From assembly GCA_964361075.1 (NCBI GenBank), contig CAYHZL010000044.1, positions 1 through 19,252 of the forward strand: a DNA stretch of 19,252 bases. Reading direction: 5' to 3'. Shown here piece after piece: positions 1 to 7,265 of the stretch (positions within the stretch are counted from its first letter, which is position 1; each line of letters opens with the position of its first letter). A program made the position numbers and the translations under genes. This stretch comes from CAYHZL01 sp964361075 (GTDB taxonomy: Bacteria; Bacteroidota; Ignavibacteria; UBA10030; UBA8401). The notes below the pieces were generated by a model, which was not told the DNA's origin, ran no database searches, and saw nothing but the letters and a program-made list of their open reading frames with translations.

Positions 1-72
1 CTGCTCGAGCAGTGTCGGTTCATCATCCAGATTGAAATTAGGATCGTCTTTGACGTTCACAACATTTTGCAC
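1..72 (-). CDS. possible start of a downstream gene, cut by the window edge
   Basis: An open frame begins with GTG at 72, six bases after the res stop codon, and stays open for 24 codons to the window edge (MQNVVNVKDDPN..., rich in Asp). The ATG at 74 is in another frame and stops after five codons. There is no clear Shine-Dalgarno sequence, and the product cannot be recognised from so little. If real, it is the next gene of the R-M operon. Confidence 0.3.
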   Translation of the reverse strand, partial: MQNVVNVKDDPNFNLDDEPTLLEQ

Positions 73-77
73 ATTGG

Positions 78-2666
78 CTATTCAAACAATGTCGGTGGAT
101 TGATTCCTGCTAACAGTTCCTCAAAATTATCTACGCGCATACTTTCAAAATCTTTTTGTAAAACTTTAATGTAATTCCACTGTTCGCCGGTAAGTTCGGT
201 TGCCGTCCTGCACCAATTGATTGCAGCATTGTCTTTCAGTTTTACCTCTATATCTTCCCTTCCTTTGGTTTCAATAATCCATCGGCTTCCGTCGGTATGC
301 AAAGAAATAAAATCGGGAAAGTAATTTCTAATATTTGCGAGTGTATCTGTGTATTGAATGCAGAAACCAAACTGTTCCGGTAGTTTTGCAAAAGCAGTTA
401 TATCTTCTGCTTTGTCAAGAAATTTTGCAAAAGCGTATTCATACTCATTATCGCAAGGTGTGTAGTTAAACACTGTTTTCTTTGCTTCAAATATTTTCTT
501 TGAAGTTGGAAATGGCATTGTTGCAGAAAGAAACCGGTTTGCCGAAATGAGTTGTGGTTCTTTTTGTACAATAACAAGTTCCCGCAATGCTTTTTCAAAT
601 TCTTTTATTACAACATAGCTTGCAATATTGCTGCTGATAGCACGAATTACATTCTGGTCATTCAAATCAACTGTTTGTCCGAAAGCTTTGTATTCAAAAA
701 AGTCTCGAACCTTTGGAGCTAATGCCGCAAACTGTGAAGGGAGTTTTATATTTTGTGTTATTCGTCTTGCGTAATAGCCGATCACTTCTTCTGCTGTTTG
801 TGTGGGTGGAATCGTGTATTCTCTTTCCAGTAATTTTTCATCTGTTAAAATATCTCTTCCCTCGTAAATGAACGTTTTCATTTCATCAACTCCCTTTCCT
901 TTCAACGGAAGCTTATTGATGTTGAACTTCGTTACATCAATGCTTGCTATTTCTTCAGCTAAAGATTTTTTTCGTGTAAGCGAGGGAGAAATGTCGGGAA
1001 TGCTAATATCAGATGGTTTTTTTTCTTCAATAGGCTGCACGGTAATAATCTTGAGTTTGTCTTTGCCAATTTGGAATGTATCAAACTTCAAGTCTTCAAG
1101 TTTTTCCAAATCTTCTACAAATTCCATGAAAGCATTATTGCCGATAATATCAACTCTTTCAGTATAACTTTCCGTCATGTTGCGAAACATCAAACGTAAA
1201 CCTCTACCGATGGTTTGTTCTGGAAGAATATTTGCTTTTGCAGAGTACGGACGCAAGCCAACAACTACTGTAACATTCTGTACGTCCCATCCTTCGCGCA
1301 ACATGAGTACAGATATAATTGCGTTGACCGGGCTTTTATCATCATCAACATCGTGGGCGATTTTTCGTGCAAGATCGAGATCTTTCTTTGATACTTCTCC
1401 GCTTTTGTCTGTGTGAATAATAAGCGTTTTATCACCGCCAAATTCATTCGGGTATTTTGTCCGCAGCCAGTCGCCAATGTCGTCGGCTTCTTCGGTACTA
1501 TTCATCATCACAAATAAAATTGGTTTCTTCCTTAATGCTTCTAATTGATTGCTGTATTCTTTCCATCGTTCAACGCCTGCTGTGAGAAATCCTTTGTAGC
1601 GAACACTCGCAACGTTACTTCTTGCTTCATCCAACTTTGAAATACCTTTGATTGGACGTTTTACAATGCGGTCGAGAATTGCTTGCTTCAAAGGATAATC
1701 AAAAACTATCCAGGCAAATAAACTTCCTTTGCTGTATCGTGGGGTTGCAGAAAAATCAAGTTGTGCCGAAAGTTGTTTCTTTGAGTGGAGTTGTCGGATG
1801 AATTTATTCCATTCGTTTTCTTCATCGTGTGTGTGGTGGGCTTCATCATTCAAGACCATCAACATTCCTTCACGCTTTGCAATGCGTTCGTCAAAGTCGC
1901 TGATTTCTGTCTTTGTTGTTGGCGGAATATTTCCCAGCATTGCAGTCATTACATCAGATTCATTATCACTGTTTCTTGTCCCTCGTTCATAAAATTGTTG
2001 AATGTTAGAGAGATAAAGTGCTCCTTGACTCTGTGTCCGTTCGGTATCACCGCGCATGTAATATTCCATCTCCCAAAGCCAAAGTAAATGTTTCGGAATA
2101 AACGGAAGTGTTCGGAATACTTTTCCACTTTCAAAATCACTTCGCAATCGATCATAGACAATGACATTGGGTGCAAGAATGAGAAAATTATTTGCGTAAC
2201 CTTTTTCACCTCTCAGATAGTTCGCAAATTGCCACACGATTGCCATATTCATTACAAACGTTTTTCCGCTTCCGGTTGCCATCTTCACACAATACCTTGC
2301 AAAGTCATCATACGGCGGCAATCGCAAATCTTTTGTGTTAAAAGCAAATTGTTCAAGTAACTGTTTTCGGTTACGGATTTTTGCAACTTCAAAAACATAA
2401 ATCAGTGTTTCTATCGCTTCGCGCTGCGCAGAATGGAAGTGAAAAGTTTGTCCGTTTGGTAAGGTATGGTCGGTGTAAAACCAGTAATTGAGCAGTTCTC
2501 GCGTAGTTTCAGTAATCCCTTTATACTTCTCCGCTCTCCATGTTTTAATGGCTTCACGAATTGCGGGAACACAAGCAGCTGTATTCAGTTGCTCTTGGAT
2601 GTTAAAAAGATCTTTTTGATTTTTTTTAGATTTCTTTTTAGAAGTAGCTACGGAGATTTTCTTCAT
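78..2666 (-). CDS. res: type III restriction enzyme Res subunit (DEAD/DEAH helicase-nuclease)
   Basis: The predicted product is the ATP-dependent translocase and endonuclease subunit of a type III restriction enzyme, which cuts DNA only in complex with Mod. Numbered from the ATG at 2666 (862 aa), the superfamily 2 helicase motifs are in order: Walker A ATGSGKT near 130-136, Walker B DEAHH near 274-278, SATP near 306-309, REGWD near 457-461 and the arginine-finger motif QTIGRGLR near 484-491. Near the C-terminus, FPDF (about 783-786) followed by ETK (about 799-801) fits a PD-(D/E)XK nuclease. The length is slightly short but normal for Res. A TTG nine bases upstream (2675) could also start the frame, but the ATG is preferred. 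The N-terminus is Lys-rich and contains an A8 tract. Its Mod partner lies upstream, separated by a Fic gene and a 14-bp inverted repeat. Confidence 0.93.
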   Translation of the reverse strand: MKKISVATSKKKSKKNQKDLFNIQEQLNTAACVPAIREAIKTWRAEKYKGITETTRELLNYWFYTDHTLPNGQTFHFHSAQREAIETLIYVFEVAKIRNRKQLLEQFAFNTKDLRLPPYDDFARYCVKMATGSGKTFVMNMAIVWQFANYLRGEKGYANNFLILAPNVIVYDRLRSDFESGKVFRTLPFIPKHLLWLWEMEYYMRGDTERTQSQGALYLSNIQQFYERGTRNSDNESDVMTAMLGNIPPTTKTEISDFDERIAKREGMLMVLNDEAHHTHDEENEWNKFIRQLHSKKQLSAQLDFSATPRYSKGSLFAWIVFDYPLKQAILDRIVKRPIKGISKLDEARSNVASVRYKGFLTAGVERWKEYSNQLEALRKKPILFVMMNSTEEADDIGDWLRTKYPNEFGGDKTLIIHTDKSGEVSKKDLDLARKIAHDVDDDKSPVNAIISVLMLREGWDVQNVTVVVGLRPYSAKANILPEQTIGRGLRLMFRNMTESYTERVDIIGNNAFMEFVEDLEKLEDLKFDTFQIGKDKLKIITVQPIEEKKPSDISIPDISPSLTRKKSLAEEIASIDVTKFNINKLPLKGKGVDEMKTFIYEGRDILTDEKLLEREYTIPPTQTAEEVIGYYARRITQNIKLPSQFAALAPKVRDFFEYKAFGQTVDLNDQNVIRAISSNIASYVVIKEFEKALRELVIVQKEPQLISANRFLSATMPFPTSKKIFEAKKTVFNYTPCDNEYEYAFAKFLDKAEDITAFAKLPEQFGFCIQYTDTLANIRNYFPDFISLHTDGSRWIIETKGREDIEVKLKDNAAINWCRTATELTGEQWNYIKVLQKDFESMRVDNFEELLAGINPPTLFE
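2620..2627 (-). repeat. A8 homopolymer within the first codons of res
   Basis: The coding strand has eight consecutive A residues in the Lys-rich N-terminal region of res, about 14 codons after the ATG, with other A-rich runs beside it. Homopolymers of this length can slip during replication or transcription, and a shift here would abolish Res. Lys codons alone could also explain the run. Confidence 0.5.
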
Positions 2667-2738
2667 TGTATTCAAGATTTTGATGCATTCAACTAAGGTA
2701 TGTATAGAAAATCATCATTTTTACACATGTTGTTTTTG

Positions 2739-2772
2739 ATATGTACCCAAAACACTGATTTTGGGTACATAT
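2739..2772. promoter_or_regulatory. perfect 14-bp inverted repeat between fic and res
   Basis: The arms ATATGTACCCAAAA (2739-2752) and TTTTGGGTACATAT (2759-2772) are exactly complementary around a 6-base loop, CACTGA. Neither strand has a run of T directly after the hairpin as a rho-independent terminator would: the minus strand continues CAAAAACAAC. It is the main feature of the 168-bp fic-res gap and lies 73 bp before the res start codon. It could be an operator for a dimeric regulator, an mRNA hairpin setting res level relative to mod, or a processing site. No regulator gene is visible in the window. Confidence 0.75.
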
Positions 2773-2834
2773 TTTCAGGATATGCGCATAAATACAGCTT
2801 TCATACTCAAATAACAGGATATTTTCCTTAACTC

Positions 2835-3959
2835 TTAATGCTCTTCGGGATTAACTGTTTTAATTTGTGCTGCATTTTTATCAGTATGTATTTCCCCTTT
2901 AAATAAGGAATACAGCGGTCGGTTGATGTAAAAATTAGTTCTCCCGATTTTTTTCTTTTCCATAAATCCGTTTGTTACCAATAACTCAAGATACTTAGTA
3001 GCAGTTTTTCTTTGAATGGTCAAATCTTCCATCACAAATTCTATTTTAGTATAAGGATGTTTGAAAATATTGTTTAGTAAATCCTGACTGTAGATTTTTG
3101 GAAGCTCTTTTCTGATGCGGTGTTTGTAATCCTGCATCAAATTTCGGATTTTTGCAATAATATCTATGGTTTCTTTGGCAGTTTGTTCCACTCCCTCCAA
3201 CAAATATAAAATCCACTCTTCCCAATTTTCCTTATCACGTACTTCCTGCAATAAACGATAGTAGTCAGCTTTGCGGCGTATAATAAAACGGCTGAGATAT
3301 AATACGGGAAGGTCTAGCAATCCTTGTTGGACCAAATATAAAATATTTAGAATACGACCAGTACGACCGTTACCATCATAAAAAGGGTGAATGGTCTCAA
3401 ACTGAAAGTGCAACAATGCCATTTTAGTCAGTGGGTCAACTTCACTCATTGTATCATCGTTAATAAATGCAACAAAATTATCCATGAAACGTGCAATGGT
3501 ATCATAGTCTTGCGGTGGAGTGTACACCGTTTCACCAGTGGCTTCATTTACTAATGCGGTTCCGGGTACCTTTCTGTAACCAGCATCATTCTGCTCAAGA
3601 ATTTTTTGAATAGTGAGAATATGATTTTGTGTAATGAGTTTTTGTTTTCTTACAAACGTAAAGCCTTGTTTAAGCGCATCGGCATAACGGCTCACTTCTT
3701 TTGCAGAGGCGTTTGAAAATAAATTGTCGAATAACTGCGCTTTGTAAAGTTCATCGTAGGTTGTAATAATATTTTCAATTGCCGAACTGTCTTTTGCTTC
3801 TTGTAATGCAAGTGTATTAATCAAAATAATTTCATTCGGTATGGAAGCTGATTTCCCTTTAAGTTCAGCTAAATACCTATGTGCCGATGTTAACCTTTTC
3901 AAAATTGCCTTGGTTTCAAGATCGGCTTTGGGCGGCAATGGTTTTATTTCGTATTTCAT
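2835..3959 (-). CDS. fic: Fic-family protein (AMP-transferase type) with winged-helix C-terminus
   Basis: Fic enzymes transfer AMP or another nucleotide group from a nucleotide donor to a hydroxyl group on a target protein. The complete signature HPFYDGNGRTGR lies at residues 191-202, with catalytic His191 and the phosphate-binding loop intact. A segment near 141-149 (TGETVYTPP) fits the target-docking flap. Near 58-63, SSAIEN matches the inhibitory (S/T)xxxE(G/N) motif, so this would be a self-inhibited Fic of the N-terminal-inhibition class that needs no separate antitoxin. Residues about 296-346 look like a winged helix and may bind DNA. The length (374 aa) is usual for Fic_N-Fic-HTH proteins. 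It starts 20 bp after mod, so it is probably cotranscribed. The target is unknown; a role in defence or in controlling the R-M system is inference from position. Confidence 0.93.
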   Translation of the reverse strand: MKYEIKPLPPKADLETKAILKRLTSAHRYLAELKGKSASIPNEIILINTLALQEAKDSSAIENIITTYDELYKAQLFDNLFSNASAKEVSRYADALKQGFTFVRKQKLITQNHILTIQKILEQNDAGYRKVPGTALVNEATGETVYTPPQDYDTIARFMDNFVAFINDDTMSEVDPLTKMALLHFQFETIHPFYDGNGRTGRILNILYLVQQGLLDLPVLYLSRFIIRRKADYYRLLQEVRDKENWEEWILYLLEGVEQTAKETIDIIAKIRNLMQDYKHRIRKELPKIYSQDLLNNIFKHPYTKIEFVMEDLTIQRKTATKYLELLVTNGFMEKKKIGRTNFYINRPLYSLFKGEIHTDKNAAQIKTVNPEEH

Positions 3960-3979
3960 AATTTGCGTCTCAATTCAAA

Positions 3980-5833
3980 TCAAAGTTCAATGCTTATAGC
4001 TTTTGTTGTATCGTTACCTAAAATATCAATCACTTTTACCAATACTATATATTTTCCTTTTGCCTCGTATTGATTACTTGCGGTGAGTTCAATTTTTGGA
4101 TTTTGTTTTGTTCGGTAACTTTGCCATTCGTTATGGAATGTATCGTCTTTGTAATTCCAGTCAATAGCCCAATAGTCAATCCACTGACTCCAGTGTGTAA
4201 TGTTTCCTCTCACATCTTCGGGAATATCATCCGGCGGAACGATAAAATTTTCAAGTGTGATGATAGTTTTCTGTTTTGCGGTTTTTTCTTTAATTTTAAG
4301 TGATGCTAACTCGTAAAACTTAATGTCGCCTTGTTCAACGGCTTTCTTTTCCAGTACTTCTCTCGGAATTTTTTTGAACTTTACATCAACTTTATTGCTT
4401 GCAGCATACTGTGCGGCGGTTTCGTTGACATCAAAAGCAAAATCCCAACCCAAAAAATCAATGCCGTTGGTTTGTGCTGATCTTTCTTTCCCGACAAGTT
4501 TCCAAAACTCAAGAATGGTCGCTTTTATGTCGTCAACGGTTATAGGGGCATCTACTGTGCCAACGTGAATCATTCTTCCGGCTTTCACGCCGTGGATATA
4601 TGTATAACCATCAAGCGGCTTTGAGTGGTAGAGTTCAACAATAAAATGTTTGTATGACTTTTCTAAATGTAAACGGTCTTCCGGATTTTCAAACTCTGCA
4701 TTCATCCATTGCTGACGTTCATACTTACCAAGATTTTGGACGATAAACGGTTTTATATTTTCAACCCCGAGCAATCTTTTTCGTGTGGTATGTATTGCAA
4801 ATCTTCCGAGATCGCACGTAATCCATCTACGGCCTAATTTTTCTGAAACGGCTGCTGTTGTTCCACTGCCAGAAAAACAGTCAAGAACTATTTCATTTTC
4901 TCGACTACTTGCTTTTATTATTCTTTCTAAAAGTGCTTCCGGTTTTTGTGTTGGATAATTAATAAACTCGCCAGTATTGTTCACTGTCTGAAATCCAATT
5001 ATATCATCCCAAACGCTTGACATAGGTCTCCCTTTAGATGTATCTAAATATACTCTACGTTCACTTCTATCGGCATTGTAATAAACCTTATATTTTTTCC
5101 CATACTTGTCTGTTTTATCGTATCTCTTGACTGTTCTTTCATCAAGTTCAAGAAATTGTTTGTTAAAAATAAAATCTCTTCCTTTTGAATAATACAAGAT
5201 TGTGTCGTGAGAACGAATCCAATTGTTTGCCTGACTTTTAAAACCAGATGAAGTTTCAATACTCCAAATAATTTCTCTTTGAAAATTTTCGTATCCGAAT
5301 ACTTCATCCATCACTGCTTTTGCATAATGTCCAACATGCCAATCGAGATGAATATAAATACTTCCATCCTCCTTGAGCAATTCTTTTAAGTGCAATGCAG
5401 TTTCATAAAACCATTGCAAGTAGCTGTCAAGCCCTTTGCCCCACGTATCACGATATGCTTTCTGCTCAATAATGCTTGGTTGTTTTACAAATTGTGTTGT
5501 TTCATCTTCATCGGTGTCAGGATGATCTGGGATTGTTGCAGTAAATGAAAAATCTGCTCCAACGTTAAACGGCGGGTCAATGTAAATAAGGTTTACCTTG
5601 CCGGCAAACTCCGGAAGCAAGCTCGGTAGCACATATTTTTTATCACCCCAGATAAGCCGGTTGCGCCACTCTTTATATTGTGCGTTGGGTTCTGAAACGG
5701 AAAAGTCGAATGCGTTTTGTCGCTGCTGCATGCTTTCGTTTACGGTTTCAATAGTTTGAAAAGGAAGAGCAATCTTTACGGGTGTAACTTTTTTATCATC
5801 TTTGTATTTGCCTTGCCAAATAAGTTCGGTCAT
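3980..5833 (-). CDS. mod: type III DNA methyltransferase Mod (beta class, adenine-specific)
   Basis: The predicted product recognises the target site and methylates adenine using SAM; with Res it forms the type III restriction complex. Catalytic motif IV is DPPF at 86-89 (in NLIYIDPPFN) and SAM-binding motif I is DCFSGSGTT around 318-326. This order (IV before I) defines the beta class. TQKPE near 295-299 is the usual motif just upstream of motif I. The stretch between about 100 and 290 would hold the target-recognition domain, and the C-terminal third is the Mod-type tail. The 617-aa length is normal for type III Mod. The ATG at 5833 lies 20 bp after the stop of the 331-aa gene, without an obvious Shine-Dalgarno sequence, so translation may be coupled. 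All visible key residues are intact. Confidence 0.94.
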   Translation of the reverse strand: MTELIWQGKYKDDKKVTPVKIALPFQTIETVNESMQQRQNAFDFSVSEPNAQYKEWRNRLIWGDKKYVLPSLLPEFAGKVNLIYIDPPFNVGADFSFTATIPDHPDTDEDETTQFVKQPSIIEQKAYRDTWGKGLDSYLQWFYETALHLKELLKEDGSIYIHLDWHVGHYAKAVMDEVFGYENFQREIIWSIETSSGFKSQANNWIRSHDTILYYSKGRDFIFNKQFLELDERTVKRYDKTDKYGKKYKVYYNADRSERRVYLDTSKGRPMSSVWDDIIGFQTVNNTGEFINYPTQKPEALLERIIKASSRENEIVLDCFSGSGTTAAVSEKLGRRWITCDLGRFAIHTTRKRLLGVENIKPFIVQNLGKYERQQWMNAEFENPEDRLHLEKSYKHFIVELYHSKPLDGYTYIHGVKAGRMIHVGTVDAPITVDDIKATILEFWKLVGKERSAQTNGIDFLGWDFAFDVNETAAQYAASNKVDVKFKKIPREVLEKKAVEQGDIKFYELASLKIKEKTAKQKTIITLENFIVPPDDIPEDVRGNITHWSQWIDYWAIDWNYKDDTFHNEWQSYRTKQNPKIELTASNQYEAKGKYIVLVKVIDILGNDTTKAISIEL

Positions 5834-5853
5834 AATGTTTGTGTTTACTTAAT

Positions 5854-6849
5854 CTAAGTTTTTGGTAAAATCGATTTGACAACTTCAAGTATTTTGAAAT
5901 CTGAGTCGGGAGATGAATGTGAGCCTTCAACAAAACCTGTTCCAGAATCAGAAAATATAGATTTAGTGGTTTGGAATAATACAGCGTCTTTAGTTGCTGC
6001 GTCGGAAGCAGCGCTTGAAAAAGCTTGAAATGTTTGGAGGCTAAGAGCTCTGTGTCGATTTACTGTTGCTTGATGCAAAAGCGCCTTATAAATTTTTGCA
6101 CACCAACCAGTTCCCGTTAGTAATAATACAAGTATCGCGAGTTTAGTTGTCATTTTTTGCCACATTTGATTCTGATCCAATCCGGCTTCGGTGAAATACC
6201 ACATAAAAATTGCCACCAAAAGTGTCAATCCTGCAATAAGATATGTTGATCGTAACCAAGCTTTTGCACGCAAAGCGATCTTTTCTGATTCTCTTTGAAA
6301 ATCTTCAGTAAAAACACCTACGCCAGCTTTCACTGATGCTTCTCGAGCCTTTACGATGAGATCATCAATTTCTTTACCTTTTGATATGATACTTATTTTT
6401 GCATCATCAATGATTGTGTTTGCGTCAGTAACAGCTTTAGTCAATCGATCAATATTTTCAGCAACATCACCTTTCTGATAAGCAAGAAAAGGAATCCATT
6501 GAGAAGTTACAGTATAAAGAGAATCTGCTCTACTATGGATTTGTGTTACCAATTGATTCTTCGCTTCAACAGGATTTGGAGTACTGAGAGCGAATTTATC
6601 AACTTTATCAAACACTTGTTTGACTGGTGTTATTTCATTAACAATCCCAGAAACCGCTTGGTCGGTAAGAAATTCGAGGGGAAGTATTTTCAAGTGGTTA
6701 AGCAGATCAAATATTCTATCGAAGTCTCTTTCAGCTTCTTCAAATGTAATTTCACCCCACTTCTGCCTCACAATCAATTCATCCTTTTTGTAAGCCAAAA
6801 CTGAATCAATATTGCTCTGAAGTTGTTTTACTTCGGGATCTCTTGCCAT
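5854..6849 (-). CDS. unknown protein with two transmembrane segments and helical cytoplasmic parts
   Basis: I do not recognise a named family. The 331-aa protein has about 200 hydrophilic, mostly helical residues with coiled-coil character (for example 130-195). Two hydrophobic segments follow, near 202-219 (STYLIAGLTLLVAIFMWYF) and 236-250 (KLAILVLLLTGTGWC), joined by a short loop. The roughly 80-residue tail contains NRHRALSLQTFQAF (264-277), which looks like a conserved signature, and then TKDAVLFQTTKSIF. There is no signal peptide, so both termini are probably cytoplasmic. The start is well supported: AAAGGA lies seven bases before the ATG. It sits between the truncated type IIG-like gene and mod, ending 20 bp before mod. 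A membrane-acting effector or anchor for the R-M island is possible but is inference. Confidence 0.85.
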   Translation of the reverse strand: MARDPEVKQLQSNIDSVLAYKKDELIVRQKWGEITFEEAERDFDRIFDLLNHLKILPLEFLTDQAVSGIVNEITPVKQVFDKVDKFALSTPNPVEAKNQLVTQIHSRADSLYTVTSQWIPFLAYQKGDVAENIDRLTKAVTDANTIIDDAKISIISKGKEIDDLIVKAREASVKAGVGVFTEDFQRESEKIALRAKAWLRSTYLIAGLTLLVAIFMWYFTEAGLDQNQMWQKMTTKLAILVLLLTGTGWCAKIYKALLHQATVNRHRALSLQTFQAFSSAASDAATKDAVLFQTTKSIFSDSGTGFVEGSHSSPDSDFKILEVVKSILPKT

Positions 6850-6935
6850 AAAAGTTCCTTTTTTTTACGTTTACAATTGATTTTAAAAAAAGTATTGCAT
6901 CATTTCCACGTATATGTGTTGTAGATTTGTCGTTG

Positions 6936-7262
6936 TTATAAAAACGTTAATAAGTTTCCGATAACCAAATCTTGAATGCCATTTATTAACCGTTGTCCTG
7001 CAGCATCCTTGCTGATTTCTGTCTCTAACAACTTCGCTTTGACCTGACGCTGAAAACTCCGCATATACATCTGCAAATCTTTTGGAGTAATTTCACCCAT
7101 GGCAAGTTGAAGCATGTAGTTTTCCAATTCTGCTTTTTGTTCTTTTGCCAATAGGTTGGTTTCATCAATTGCCCAACCCAAGAAAGCGCCAATCTCTTGT
7201 TTCAAGAGTTTTCCAGAATCATCTTTTACATTGGCAATAAAGTCTGTTATTCGCTTATCCAT
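6936..7262 (-). CDS. small helical protein of unknown function (108 aa)
   Basis: The sequence is predicted to be almost entirely alpha-helical and charged, without a signal peptide, membrane segment, Cys cluster or recognisable motif. It begins three bases after the stop of the truncated type IIG-like gene, so translation is probably coupled; only a weak GAAGAG lies upstream. An 86-bp gap separates it from the 331-aa membrane protein gene. Being adjacent to the point where the larger enzyme is cut off, it may have arrived with the rearrangement that removed the methyltransferase half. It could be a partner or immunity protein for either neighbour, but nothing in the sequence shows this. It is not a remnant of the missing methyltransferase part: no NPPY-like motif or target-recognition sequence is visible. 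Confidence 0.75.
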   Translation of the reverse strand: MDKRITDFIANVKDDSGKLLKQEIGAFLGWAIDETNLLAKEQKAELENYMLQLAMGEITPKDLQMYMRSFQRQVKAKLLETEISKDAAGQRLINGIQDLVIGNLLTFL

Positions 7263-7265
7263 AAT

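Noticed and set aside
2667..2675. TTG start for res three codons upstream of the ATG
   Set aside because: There is an ATG at 2666, and neither start has a Shine-Dalgarno sequence that would favour TTG.
6936..7262. The 108-aa gene as the missing C-terminal part of the type IIG-like enzyme, split by a frameshift
   Set aside because: It has no NPPY motif or target-recognition sequence and is far too short; it starts with its own ATG after a clean stop.
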